A program made the position numbers and the translations under genes. 64,000 nt of DNA from Streptomyces sp. YIM 121038 (GTDB lineage Bacteria; Actinomycetota; Actinomycetes; Streptomycetales; Streptomycetaceae): NCBI RefSeq assembly GCF_006088715.1, contig NZ_CP030771.1, forward strand, positions 6,880,001-6,944,000, in the 5' to 3' direction. Under the pieces are notes generated by a model. It made no database searches. It was not told the DNA's origin and saw only the letters and a program-made list of their open reading frames with translations. Position 1 is the stretch's first letter, and each line of letters opens with the position of its first letter. This document shows positions 29,158 through 38,776 of the stretch, one piece after another.

Positions 29158-29924
29158 CCAGCCGCGTCGACCCGCTCGACGCCTCCCCGGACGGGGCGGC
29201 GGCCTCCGCGGCCGATGCGGAGGCCGTCTCGGACCGTCCGGACTCCGCCGTCGTCCGTGACGCTCTCGGCGTCGGCATCGCCGTCGGCCTCTCCGGATTC
29301 GCTTTCGGCGTGACCTCGGCGGGCAGCGGCCTCACCGTGCTGCAGACCTGTGCGCTGAGCCTCCTGGTGTTCACGGGGGCCTCACAGTTCGCCCTGGTGG
29401 GTGCGCTCGCCGGGGGCGGGAACCCGTTCACCGCGGCGGCGGGCGCGTTCTTCCTGGGCGTGCGCAACGCGTTCTACGGGCTGAGGCTCTCCCAATTGCT
29501 GGCCCTCCCGCGCGCGGTGCGGCCGTTCGCGGCCCACTGGGTGATCGACGAGACCGCGGCCGTGTCGCTAGCGCAGCGCGGACGGCGGGGCGCCCGCATC
29601 GGCTTCACCGTGACGGGGCTCAGCCTCTACGCGCTGTGGAACCTGACCACCCTCGCGGGCGCGGTCGGCGCCGAGGCGATCGGGGACACCGACGCCTGGG
29701 GCCTCGACGCCGCGGGCCCCGCGGTCTTCCTCGCACTCCTCGCGCCGATGGTCAGGGCCACCCGGGAGCGCACGGTCGCCGCCGTCGCGGTCCTCCTGGG
29801 ACTCGGACTGCTGCCCGTGCTGCCCGCGGGCGTACCGGTCCTGGTGGCCGCGCTCGCCGTGCCGATCGTCCTCTACGGAGAGGGCCTCCGCGCACAGCGC
29901 GCGACCCCAAGGGGCGACCGTTGA
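29112..29924 (+). CDS. azlC: AzlC-family branched-chain amino acid exporter, large subunit
   Basis: A 270-residue membrane protein of the AzlC family (LIV-E type exporters) with about six to seven helices between residues 50 and 255. Family features are the GFAFGVTSAGSGLTVLQTCA and FTGASQFALVGALAGGGNP segments, and the FFLGVRNAFYGL motif. The first 45 residues are a polar Ala/Asp/Ser extension. It works with AzlD. GTG 29112 lies 7 nt after TAGCGT (29099-29104) inside the end of the AraC-type gene, so a separate leaderless start is possible besides read-through from the regulator. Confidence 0.93.
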   Translation: MAERTSPADINSADITSRVDPLDASPDGAAASAADAEAVSDRPDSAVVRDALGVGIAVGLSGFAFGVTSAGSGLTVLQTCALSLLVFTGASQFALVGALAGGGNPFTAAAGAFFLGVRNAFYGLRLSQLLALPRAVRPFAAHWVIDETAAVSLAQRGRRGARIGFTVTGLSLYALWNLTTLAGAVGAEAIGDTDAWGLDAAGPAVFLALLAPMVRATRERTVAAVAVLLGLGLLPVLPAGVPVLVAALAVPIVLYGEGLRAQRATPRGDR

Positions 29925-29958
29925 ACATCGCGACCCAAAGGGGCAACCGTTGAACATC
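29901..29958 (+). repeat. 29-bp tandem duplication carrying RBS and start
   Basis: 29901-29929 and 29930-29958 are two copies with two mismatches. The first contains the azlC stop; the second contains the AAAGGGG ribosome-binding site and TTG start of azlD. The TTG of the first copy is not in frame with azlD (29-bp shift). Confidence 0.9.
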
Positions 29959-30258
29959 TGGACGGCCATCGCCGTGACCGCCGTCAGCTGCTACGCGGTC
30001 AAGCTCGCGGGACTCCTGGTGCCCGCCGGAGCCCTGGAGCGGCCTCTCGTGAAGCGCATGGCCGCCCTGCTGCCGGTCGCGCTGCTCGCCGCCCTCACCG
30101 CCCAGCAGGCCTTCGCCGACGGCCGGACCCTGGTGCTCGACGCCAAGGCCGCGGGGCTCGCGGCGGCCGTCGTGGCGCTGCTGCTGCGCGCGCCGTTCCT
30201 GGTCGTCATCGCCGCAGCCGTCGCCGTCACGGCGGGCGTGCGGGCACTCACGGGGTGA
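29950..30258 (+). CDS. azlD: AzlD-family branched-chain amino acid exporter, small subunit
   Basis: A 102-residue membrane protein with four hydrophobic segments and the AzlD signature VSCYAVKLAGLLVP and ALLAALTAQQAF. It pairs with AzlC to export leucine-type amino acids or their analogues. The TTG start at 29950 has AAAGGGG about 6 nt upstream and lies in the second copy of a 29-bp tandem duplication, 25 nt after the azlC stop. Convergent with the next gene. Confidence 0.92.
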   Translation: MNIWTAIAVTAVSCYAVKLAGLLVPAGALERPLVKRMAALLPVALLAALTAQQAFADGRTLVLDAKAAGLAAAVVALLLRAPFLVVIAAAVAVTAGVRALTG

Positions 30259-30286
30259 CGGCCGGGCCGCCACCCCGGGGGCCGGC

Positions 30287-31243
30287 TCAGCCGATCGGCC
30301 GCCCGTGCGCGGCGAGCGTGCGCAGGGCCTCGATCGTCACGATCGGCCGCCACTCCAGAGCGGTGCCCGGAGCCCACTGCCGCCACCGGATCGGCCAACC
30401 GCCGTCTTCTTGCTGGTCGTTCACGAGGAAGTCCAGGGAGCGCGCCATCTCCTCGTCCGTGAACCAGGAGCGGGCGAGCGAGTCGGGGGACTTCGCGAAG
30501 TCGTGGGCGAAGTGGTGCTCACCCGGCGCGTACCCCTCGGGCACCGGATACGCGGCGGCCCGCTCCGGCTCCAGGGCCATGAGGCGCTGCTCGCGCACCA
30601 GACGGCCGAGCCGGTCGGCCGCCGCCTCCGCGCGCGGGCGGTCCGGTGCGCCGTCCAGGAAGGCGACCGCCGCCTGGACCTCGTACGGATGCGACTTCTC
30701 CAGGGACTCCACGGCCTGCCAGCAGAAGTCGGTGGCCCGGAACAGCCAGGCGTGCCAGACCTCGTTGCGGTGCAACAGGCCCACCACGGGCCCGGTGGCG
30801 AGCAGCTCGCTCGGCGGGTCGTCCACCACGGGCACGAACGGCGCCAGGGGGTAGCCGCGCTGGCTCGGATGGATCGCCGGCAGGGCACCGTCGGCCGTCG
30901 ACACCGAGGTCAGATAGCGGCACACGCGCTCCACCCGCAGCCCGCCGCAGCGGCCGATGGAGTCCAGGACCCGCAGCGCGTGACCGGTGTGCAGCGGCTG
31001 GCTGACGGGTCCGCGCAGATCGGGTTCGAGCGCGTGGCCGTACCCGCCGTCCGCGTTGCCGTACGCGGCGAGGGCCGTTTCCACCGTGTCGGCGCCGTCG
31101 CCGCTGTCCGTGCCGTCCGTGCCGTGCAGGAAGTGGTACGCGAAGCGTCGCTGTTCGAGGACGCGCGCGGTGAGCCAGACGAACTGTTCGGCGCGCGCGA
31201 GCGGGGAGGACGCGGCGTGCGGGGACGCTCCGTTTTCGGCCAT
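30287..31243 (-). CDS. hypothetical protein with prenyltransferase/cyclase-like alpha-toroid repeats
   Basis: A 318-residue soluble protein. Segments such as YGNADGGYGHALEPDLRG and LVNDQQEDGGWPIRWRQW resemble the QW-type repeats of squalene cyclase and prenyltransferase alpha-alpha toroids, so a six-helix toroid fold is plausible. I see no DxDD or other catalytic terpene-cyclase motif, so cyclase activity is doubtful. It has no signal peptide or membrane helix. Start ATG 31243 lies 6 nt after a TACCGT hexamer (minus strand 31255-31250) and has no Shine-Dalgarno, suggesting a leaderless mRNA. It is convergent with azlD and divergent from DUF3046; neighbours give no clue to its job. Confidence 0.75.
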   Translation of the reverse strand: MAENGASPHAASSPLARAEQFVWLTARVLEQRRFAYHFLHGTDGTDSGDGADTVETALAAYGNADGGYGHALEPDLRGPVSQPLHTGHALRVLDSIGRCGGLRVERVCRYLTSVSTADGALPAIHPSQRGYPLAPFVPVVDDPPSELLATGPVVGLLHRNEVWHAWLFRATDFCWQAVESLEKSHPYEVQAAVAFLDGAPDRPRAEAAADRLGRLVREQRLMALEPERAAAYPVPEGYAPGEHHFAHDFAKSPDSLARSWFTDEEMARSLDFLVNDQQEDGGWPIRWRQWAPGTALEWRPIVTIEALRTLAAHGRPIG

Positions 31244-31322
31244 GTTCCGACGGTAGGGCGGAATGCGCCGCCGACAAGCCCTCCGGGCTCGGCTGCACTC
31301 TCAGGGGCGCGATACTGGACGC

Positions 31323-31517
31323 ATGCGGTTGACGGTCTTCTGGCAGCGAATGGCAGCCCACTTCGGCGCGGGGTACGCGGACTCCTTCGCGCGCGACCAC
31401 GTGATGTCCGAGCTGGGCGGACGGACGGTGCACGAAGCACTGGACGCGGGCTGGGAGGCGAAGGAGGTCTGGCGGGCGGTGTGCAAGGCCGTGGACGTAC
31501 CGGCCGAAAAACGCTGA
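31323..31517 (+). CDS. DUF3046 small protein
   Basis: A 64-residue protein of the actinobacterial DUF3046 family: MRLTVFWQRMAAHFGAGYAD, then ARDHVMSELGGRTVHEALDAG and a final KEVWRAVC helix. It commonly lies just upstream of recA in Streptomyces. Function is unknown. GATACT (31311-31316) ends 6 nt before ATG 31323, no Shine-Dalgarno, so the transcript is likely leaderless. An upstream in-frame start at 31263 is less likely. Confidence 0.85.
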   Translation: MRLTVFWQRMAAHFGAGYADSFARDHVMSELGGRTVHEALDAGWEAKEVWRAVCKAVDVPAEKR

Positions 31518-31689
31518 TCCACGGAGGCGACGAGATGGCCCTCCGGGGGCCGAGAGGTGTCCCCGGGGCGAGCACGCGGAGCCCCGCGCGGGCGCGCGGA
31601 GACCGCGGCGCCGCGTGCGGGATGTGAGGAGCGCCGCGAACAGGCGGGGGCGACGGCCGATCGCCGCCCCCGTGGGCGAGACTGGCACG

Positions 31690-32922
31690 GTGGCACCCAC
31701 AGACGACACCGCGCAGATCACCTCCGAGGCCATGACGCCGCCCGGCACCACGCCGCCCGCCCAGCCCCCCGCCGGGGCCGGGGAGGGACGTGGCCCGGGC
31801 ATGCCGCGCTGGCTGCCGCGTGCCATGGTGCTCGCGCTCGCCCTGGTCGCCTGTTTCCAGCTCGGCAGCTGGGCCTTCCACCAGCTGACCGGACTGCTGA
31901 TCAACATCCTGATCGCGTTCTTCCTGGCGCTCGCCGTCGAGCCCGCCGTGAGCTGGATGGCGGCGCGCGGGCTGCGCCGGGGCCTGGCCACGGGCATCGT
32001 CTTCCTCGGCGTGATCATCGCCACCGCGGGCTTCATCACGATGATGGGCTCGATGCTCGCGGGCCAGATCGTCGACATGGTCGAGGACTTCCCGGACTAC
32101 CTGGACAAGGTCATCCGCTGGATCAACCAGACCTTCGACACGGACCTGTCCCGCGTCGAGGTCCAGGACAGCCTGGTCCACTCCGACTGGCTGCGGAAGT
32201 ACGTACAGAACAGCGCCAGCGGCGTCCTGGACGTCTCCGCGCAGGTGCTCGGGGGCCTCTTCCAGCTCCTGACGATCCTGCTGTTCTCGTTCTACTTCGC
32301 CGCCGACGGGCCCCGGCTGCGGCGCGCGCTGTGCTCCGTGCTCCCGCCCGCCAAGCAGGCCGAGGTGCTGCGCGCCTGGGAGATCGCGGTCAACAAGACC
32401 GGCGGCTACCTCTACTCGCGCGGCCTGATGGCACTGATCTCCGGGATCGCGCACTACATCCTGCTGCAGATCCTCGAAGTGCCCTACGCCCCCGCCCTCG
32501 CGGTGTGGGTGGGCCTGGTGTCGCAGTTCATCCCGACGATCGGCACGTACCTGGCGGGCGCCCTGCCGATGCTGATCGCCTTCACCGTCGACCCCTGGTA
32601 CGCGGTGTGGGTGCTGGGCTTCGTGGTCATCTACCAGCAGTTCGAGAACTACGTCCTGCAGCCCAAGCTCACCGCCAAGAGCGTGGACATCCACCCGGCG
32701 GTCGCCTTCGGGTCGGTCATCGCGGGCACGGCGCTGCTCGGCGCGGTCGGCGCCCTGATCGCCATCCCGGCGGTGGCGACGCTGCAGGCGTTCCTCGGGG
32801 CGTACGTGAAGCGGTACGACGTCATGGACGACCCGCGGGTGCACGGACACCGCCGCCGCGGCGGCACGCCCCTGCTCGACCGGCTGCGGCGCGCGCTGAC
32901 GCCTCCGGGGCGCGAGGGCTGA
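31690..32922 (+). CDS. AI-2E family (PerM/YdiK-like) transporter
   Basis: A 410-residue membrane protein of the AI-2E/PerM family. A polar Pro/Thr-rich N-terminus of about 40 residues is followed by helices at about 45-65, 70-90, 95-120, a long polar domain (about 120-190), and a C-terminal group with the family signatures GLVSQFIPTIGTYLAGALPM and YQQFENYVLQPKLTAKSVDIHP. Family members include AI-2 exporters and Na+/H+ antiporters, so the substrate cannot be named. GTG 31690 lies 6 nt after GAGACT (31678-31683) and lacks a Shine-Dalgarno. Confidence 0.9.
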   Translation: MAPTDDTAQITSEAMTPPGTTPPAQPPAGAGEGRGPGMPRWLPRAMVLALALVACFQLGSWAFHQLTGLLINILIAFFLALAVEPAVSWMAARGLRRGLATGIVFLGVIIATAGFITMMGSMLAGQIVDMVEDFPDYLDKVIRWINQTFDTDLSRVEVQDSLVHSDWLRKYVQNSASGVLDVSAQVLGGLFQLLTILLFSFYFAADGPRLRRALCSVLPPAKQAEVLRAWEIAVNKTGGYLYSRGLMALISGIAHYILLQILEVPYAPALAVWVGLVSQFIPTIGTYLAGALPMLIAFTVDPWYAVWVLGFVVIYQQFENYVLQPKLTAKSVDIHPAVAFGSVIAGTALLGAVGALIAIPAVATLQAFLGAYVKRYDVMDDPRVHGHRRRGGTPLLDRLRRALTPPGREG

Positions 32923-33016
32923 GGGCTCCGCGGGGCCGCGTTCCGCCGGACCCCGACGGCTGAAGCGCGGGTTCCGCTCATGGGTCGACCCGTCGGGCGC
33001 GCCTGGCGTGGTGCGC

Positions 33017-33046
33017 TTGACAGCAAAATCGAACATCCATTCTTAT
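33017..33046 (+). promoter_or_regulatory. recA promoter with LexA-type SOS box
   Basis: TTGACA at 33017-33022 is a perfect -35. A -10-like TCTTAT occurs at 33041-33046 (18-bp spacer). TCGAACATCCATTCTT (33029-33044) is a close match to the actinobacterial LexA/SOS box (GAAC-N4-GTTC) and covers the spacer and -10, so LexA would block polymerase. Confidence 0.85.
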
Positions 33047-33130
33047 GGGGGCTCCGGCGGCGTCGTACCGGGGGTTCGCGGGGGGATTCCCGGGTGCGCC
33101 GGTGGGTTGCGGCGGGCCGAGGGGCCTGAG

Positions 33131-33139
33131 TTATCCACA
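33131..33139 (+). promoter_or_regulatory. DnaA-box consensus in recA leader
   Basis: TTATCCACA is the classical 9-mer DnaA box, here in the leader between the SOS promoter and the recA start. Streptomyces origins prefer TTGTCCACA, so function is uncertain. Confidence 0.4.
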
Positions 33140-33228
33140 GGCCGGACGGGCGTCGGGGCGCATTGTCAGTGGCAGGCGTTAGCGTCTTTGACGTGAAGCG
33201 ATCGACTCAAGCAAACCGGGTGGAACCC

Positions 33229-34353
<1,125 letters not shown>

Positions 34354-34356
34354 GCC

Positions 34357-35076
34357 GTGACGCGACGTACCGACTGGGCGGAGCACACGGACCCCCCGGG
34401 AGGCGGCCACTGGAGTGGCGGCGGACCGGAGGGGGCGGGTGCCGAAGCCGACGGCCCGTGGAGCGGCGACCAGGAGGGCCGGGGCGGCCGCCGTCGGCGG
34501 CGCGGCGGCTTCGGCAGCCACCAGGACAGCGGTTCCCCGTCCTCGTCGAGGGCCGAGAACGGGGAACCGCCCTCGGGGGATCCCGCTGAGCGGGCGCGAG
34601 GCATCTGTTTGCGCCTGCTCACCGGGACGCCCCGCACGCGCAAACAGCTGGCCGACGCCCTGCGCAAGCGGGACATCCCCGACGACGTGGCGGACGAGGT
34701 GCTGTCCCGCTTCGAAGAGGTCGGCCTGATCAACGACGAGGCCTTCGCGGACGCCTGGGTCGAGTCCCGGCACCACGGCCGGGGCCTCGCCCGCCGGGCC
34801 CTGGCCCGCGAGCTGCGGACCAAGGGCGTGGACGCGACCCTGATCGACGAGGCCGTCGGCCAGCTCGACGCGGAGCAGGAGGAGGCCACCGCCCGCGAGC
34901 TCGTGGCCCGCAAGCTGCGCTCCACCCGCGGCCTCGACCGCGACAAGCGGCTGCGCCGCCTCGCGGGCATGCTCGCCCGCAAGGGCTATCCGGAGGGCAT
35001 GGCGCTGCGCGTGGTCCGCGAGGCGCTGGAGCAAGAGGGAGAGGACACGGAGGACCTCGGGTACGAGAGCCTCTGA
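34357..35076 (+). CDS. recX: regulatory protein RecX
   Basis: A 239-residue RecA modulator that binds and caps RecA filaments. The RecX core (about 75-225) shows LLTGTPRTRKQLADALRKRD and the three-helix repeats ending RLAGMLARKGYPEGMALRVVREAL. The first 70 residues are Gly/Arg-rich and disordered, so the protein is longer than the usual 150-180. GTG 34357 begins 3 nt after the recA stop, so the genes form an operon under the SOS promoter and are translationally coupled. Confidence 0.95.
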   Translation: MTRRTDWAEHTDPPGGGHWSGGGPEGAGAEADGPWSGDQEGRGGRRRRRGGFGSHQDSGSPSSSRAENGEPPSGDPAERARGICLRLLTGTPRTRKQLADALRKRDIPDDVADEVLSRFEEVGLINDEAFADAWVESRHHGRGLARRALARELRTKGVDATLIDEAVGQLDAEQEEATARELVARKLRSTRGLDRDKRLRRLAGMLARKGYPEGMALRVVREALEQEGEDTEDLGYESL

Positions 35077-35230
35077 GCGGACACCGGACCCACCGGGGCC
35101 GTCGCCCGCCGGACCCACCGGGGCGTCGCCTCGGGAGGACCTCCGGCGGTGAGGTCCGACGGGCCTCCGGGTGCGGCCCCGGCCCGAGGCGCCCGAGGTC
35201 CCGGGTGATCCCCGAAGCGAGATCCCTGTA

Positions 35231-35246
35231 GGGGGGTTAACCCCCC
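35231..35246. promoter_or_regulatory. 16-bp perfect palindrome
   Basis: GGGGGGTTAACCCCCC, flanked by TGTA on the left and GTACA on the right, so the symmetry nearly continues. It lies 60-75 bp before the ArsR-type start. Confidence 0.65.
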
Positions 35247-35269
35247 GTACAAGACGCCTGGTTGCCACC

Positions 35270-35289
35270 GTGCACAGGAACCTGTGCAC
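35270..35289. promoter_or_regulatory. 20-bp perfect palindrome, probable operator of ArsR-type gene
   Basis: GTGCACAGGAACCTGTGCAC is a perfect 9-2-9 inverted repeat ending 16 nt before ATG 35306, a suitable place for autoregulation by the ArsR-type product. Confidence 0.7.
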
Positions 35290-35305
35290 AGGCGACTGTG
35301 TACGC

Positions 35306-36103
35306 ATGGTTCACCACCAGGGCAGAAGCGAGGGGCGCGCCCCCAGCGGGGCCGCGAAAGATGGTCCGGTCGCGAAGTCCGGTCCCCCCGTCGGGTCCGG
35401 CCGCGCCGGGGCCGACGAGACCGGTCGCGCCGACGGCGCCGTGCCCGCTCCCGAAGAGCTGAGTGACCTGAAGGTCCTCAAGGCGCTGGCGCAGCCCCGG
35501 CGGCAGCAGATGCTCCAGCACCTCACCGTGCACGGGCCCGCCACGTCCGCGACCCTGGCCCGGGCCCTTGGCCTCAACACCGGGGCGACGAGCTACCACC
35601 TGCGCGAGCTCGCCCGGTACGGCTTCGTCGAGGAGACGGACGGCGCCGGGCACGGGCGCGAGCGCTGGTGGCGTGCGGTGCCCGGGGACCGGCGCTTCCC
35701 GCCGCGCAGTCGGCAGAACGCCGAGACGCGGCTCGTCATGGACGAGCTGAACCACCTGTCGTACGCCGCCGACCTGGAGCTCTTCGAGCAGCTCCAGCGC
35801 GAGAGCGGCGGCGCCGAGGCCGACGAATGGGCCGACGCCTTCCCGTACTCGCGCGGCACGATGCGGCTGACGGTGGCCGAGCTGCGCGACTTCTTCGAGG
35901 AGTACATCGCCCTCCTCAACCGCTACAAGCGCTCCGACGGAGACACCCCGCCCGGGGCCCGCACCGTCCTCACCCGCCTCCTGGCCTTCCCCGCACCGAC
36001 GGACGCACCGGTCGCCGGGCCGGCCGCCGCACCGTCGGACGCCGGGGCGGCCGTCCCTCCGGGCACCCCCGACGACAACAGAAGAGAGACCGAGACCTCA
36101 TGA
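35306..36103 (+). CDS. ArsR-family winged-helix regulator
   Basis: A 265-residue regulator. A disordered polar N-terminus of about 50 residues is followed by a winged helix (about 53-115: LKVLKALAQPRRQQMLQHL, then ATLARALGLNTGATSYHLRELARYG and the wing). A helical C-terminal domain (about 140-215) probably dimerises or senses a ligand; no metal-binding cysteine cluster is visible, so it is not a simple metal sensor. Start ATG 35306 has no Shine-Dalgarno. The stop overlaps the permease start (ATGA), so both are co-translated; the two palindromes upstream suggest strong autoregulation. The family often controls drug or ABC efflux genes. Confidence 0.87.
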   Translation: MVHHQGRSEGRAPSGAAKDGPVAKSGPPVGSGRAGADETGRADGAVPAPEELSDLKVLKALAQPRRQQMLQHLTVHGPATSATLARALGLNTGATSYHLRELARYGFVEETDGAGHGRERWWRAVPGDRRFPPRSRQNAETRLVMDELNHLSYAADLELFEQLQRESGGAEADEWADAFPYSRGTMRLTVAELRDFFEEYIALLNRYKRSDGDTPPGARTVLTRLLAFPAPTDAPVAGPAAAPSDAGAAVPPGTPDDNRRETETS

Positions 36104-38646
36104 TGCTGCGCTACGCACTACAGACGATCCGCGACCGGAAGGGCGGGTTCCTGGGTGCCTTCGTCGCGTTGATGTGCGCCGCCGCGCTCATCACGGCCTG
36201 CGGCACGCTCCTGGAGACGGGCCTGCGCGGCACCATCCGCCCCGAGCGCTACGCCGCCGCCCCCGTGCTCGTCTCCGCCGATCAGAACGTGCACCAGACC
36301 ACCGTCAAGCACAAGAAGGGCAAGACGAAGGTCAAGCACAAGGCGAAGCCGATCGCCGAACGGGCCTGGCTGCCGCGCGAGGTCACCGAGCGGCTCGAGG
36401 GCGTGCCGGGCGTCGGCACGGTCGTACCCGAACTGACCTTCCTGGCGCAGCCGTTGACGCCCGCGGCCAGTGACCCGGACCGTCCCGCGTACGGGCATGC
36501 CTGGTCGTCGGCCTCCCTCGCGCCCTTCCGGATCGTCGACGGACGCGCCCCGCGCGCCGCGGCGGACCTGGTCGTCGACCGCGGCCTCGCCGAGCGCGCC
36601 CGGCTCAAGCCCGGTGACCGGCTCACCGTCCAGTCGACGCGGGCTCCGCGTACGTACCGTGTCTCGGGCATCGCCGCCCCGGACGGCGGCGGGGCTGCCC
36701 TCGCGCACCAGACCGCACTGTTCTTCTCCGACCGCGAGGCCGAGCGGCTCGCCGACCACCCCGGCCGGGTCACCGCCCTCGGTGTCCTGCCGGCCGACGG
36801 CACGTCCGCGCAGGCGCTCAAGGGGGCGGTCAAGGAGGCCCTCGACGGTACGACCGCGCAGGTCAGCAGTGGTGACGGCCGTGGCTCCGTCGAGTTCCTC
36901 GACGCGGCGGGCGCACGGGTGAAGCTCGTCAGCATGGGCGGCGCGATGGGCGGGACGTCCCTGCTCGTCGCCGTGCTCGTGGTCGTCGGCACCTTCGCCC
37001 TGTCCATCCAGCAGCGTTACCGCGAACTGGCTCTGCTGCGGGCCATCGCCGCCAGCCCGAAGCAGCTCCGCAAGCTCCTCGGCCGTGAGGCGCTCCTCGT
37101 CGGGGCGGCCGCCGGCGTCCTCGGCTCGCTGGCGGGCATCCCGCTCGGAGGGCTGCTGTACGGGAAGTTCATCGACGAGGGAGTGGTTCCGGCGACGCTC
37201 GACCGGGTCGTCAGCTTCTTCCCGCCGCTCGTGGCCGTCGCCGCGACGCTGTTCGGCGCCTGGGCGGCCGCGCGCGTCTCCGCCCGACGCATCGCCCGCA
37301 TCCGCCCCGGGGAGGCCCTGGCCGAGGCGAGTGTGGAGCGTACGCGGCTCTCCTGGGTGCGCATCGCCGCCGGTCTGCTCCTCCTCGCGGGCGGTGTCGT
37401 CCTCGTGCTCGTCCTCAGCGTGCTGCGGACCGAGCCCGCGTCGACTCCCGTCACGTTCCTGGCCGTTGTGGTGCTCGCTTCGGCCGTCGCTCTGCTCGGC
37501 CCGCTCGTCGTCCGGGCGTCGGCCGCCGTGCTCGGCCGGGTGCTGCGGCTCACCGGCCCGGTCGGGCGGCTCGCGCACGCCAACCTCCGGGGGAACGCCG
37601 CCCGCATGGCCGCCGCCGTCACCCCGCTGGTGCTGCTCATCGGCATGACGTGCACGGTCCTCTTCACGCAGCCCACCCTCACGGCCGCCGCCCGTGCCGA
37701 GGCGCGCGACGGTGTCCGGGCGGACTGGTCGCTCGCCGCGCAGGGCCCCGGCGTACCGGCGGCGGCCGCGCGGCGGCTGCGGGCGGCCGAAGGCGTCGAG
37801 GCCGTCACCGAGGTCGTCCGCACCACGGTGCGCGTCGGGCTCGACAAGTACCCGGCGCAGGGCGTGACTCCGGCGGGCCTCACCCGCACCTGGGACCCGG
37901 ACGTCACCGCGGGCTCGCTGGCGTCCTTCGGCGCGGGTGACGTCGCCGTCAGCGAACTGGCCGCCGACCGACTCGGCCTGAAGCCGGGCAGCAGCCTTAA
38001 GCTCACCCTCGGCGACGGCACACCGGCCACCCTGAAGGTCGGCGCCGTCTACGCGCGCGGGCTCGGCTTCGGCGATCTGACCCTGGCGCACGACCTGGTC
38101 GCCCGCCACGTCGACAACCCGCTCGCCGCCACGGCCCTCGTCAGGAGTGACCGTACGAAGAATCAACTCGCGGCGACCCTGCGGGAGTTCCCGAACGTGC
38201 GGGTGGATTCCCCCGACGCCGTCGACCGTCTCCAGGCCGAGCGCGGCCAGTCGAGCGCCGACGTGAACCTCCTCGCCATGGGGCTCGTGCTGGCCTTCAC
38301 CGCGATCGCCGTCGTCAACACGCTCGCGATGTCGGTCTCGGAGCGGGTCCGGGAGTTCGCGCTGCTGCGCCTCGCGGGCGCCACGGGCCGCCAGGTCCGG
38401 GGGATGCTGCGTACCGAGGCGCTGTCGGTCCTGCTCATCGCGACCGCCCTGGGCAGCGGGATCGCCCTCGCCGTCCTGACCGCGTTCAGCGTCGGCATGA
38501 CCGGTTCCGCCGCCCCCGTGGTCCTGCCGCTGCTGTACGTCGCCGTGGTCGCCGTGGCGGGGCTGCTCGCCCTGATGGCGACGGCGCTGCCCGGCCGCGC
38601 CGCTCTGAAGCCGCTGCCGGTCACGGTCGCGTCGGCCAAGGAGTAA
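36100..38646 (+). CDS. FtsX-type ABC transporter permease
   Basis: An 848-residue membrane protein with the MacB/FtsX plan: one N-terminal helix (about 15-37), a large extracytoplasmic domain (about 38-280), three helices (about 285-410), two more helices, a second extracytoplasmic domain (about 530-700) and three C-terminal helices (about 720-840). The cytoplasmic repeats RYRELALLRAIAASPKQLRKLL and RVREFALLRLAGATGRQVRGML are the coupling segments for an ATPase. A Lys-rich stretch (KHKKGKTKVKHKAK, about 67-80) sits in the first outer domain. No ATPase gene is adjacent, which is unusual. Its ATG overlaps the regulator stop by 4 nt. Substrate unknown; lipid, peptide or drug export is typical. 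Confidence 0.93.
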   Translation: MMLRYALQTIRDRKGGFLGAFVALMCAAALITACGTLLETGLRGTIRPERYAAAPVLVSADQNVHQTTVKHKKGKTKVKHKAKPIAERAWLPREVTERLEGVPGVGTVVPELTFLAQPLTPAASDPDRPAYGHAWSSASLAPFRIVDGRAPRAAADLVVDRGLAERARLKPGDRLTVQSTRAPRTYRVSGIAAPDGGGAALAHQTALFFSDREAERLADHPGRVTALGVLPADGTSAQALKGAVKEALDGTTAQVSSGDGRGSVEFLDAAGARVKLVSMGGAMGGTSLLVAVLVVVGTFALSIQQRYRELALLRAIAASPKQLRKLLGREALLVGAAAGVLGSLAGIPLGGLLYGKFIDEGVVPATLDRVVSFFPPLVAVAATLFGAWAAARVSARRIARIRPGEALAEASVERTRLSWVRIAAGLLLLAGGVVLVLVLSVLRTEPASTPVTFLAVVVLASAVALLGPLVVRASAAVLGRVLRLTGPVGRLAHANLRGNAARMAAAVTPLVLLIGMTCTVLFTQPTLTAAARAEARDGVRADWSLAAQGPGVPAAAARRLRAAEGVEAVTEVVRTTVRVGLDKYPAQGVTPAGLTRTWDPDVTAGSLASFGAGDVAVSELAADRLGLKPGSSLKLTLGDGTPATLKVGAVYARGLGFGDLTLAHDLVARHVDNPLAATALVRSDRTKNQLAATLREFPNVRVDSPDAVDRLQAERGQSSADVNLLAMGLVLAFTAIAVVNTLAMSVSERVREFALLRLAGATGRQVRGMLRTEALSVLLIATALGSGIALAVLTAFSVGMTGSAAPVVLPLLYVAVVAVAGLLALMATALPGRAALKPLPVTVASAKE

Positions 38647-38718
38647 GGGGCGGTAAGCAAGGGCGGGCGCCCCTTACTCACGCTCCTACGGGAGCGCGGT
38701 ACGGGGCGCCCACGCGTG

Positions 38719-38776
38719 CCCGGGAACCCGTACGCGGCCCGGGAACGCGTGGGCGGCCCCGGGAACGCGTACGCGG
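38719..38776. repeat. three tandem 19-20-bp units
   Basis: 38719-38737, 38738-38756 and 38757-38776 are imperfect copies of CCCGGGAACGCGTACGCGG, in the gap between two convergent genes. They may fold as part of a terminator. Confidence 0.75.
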
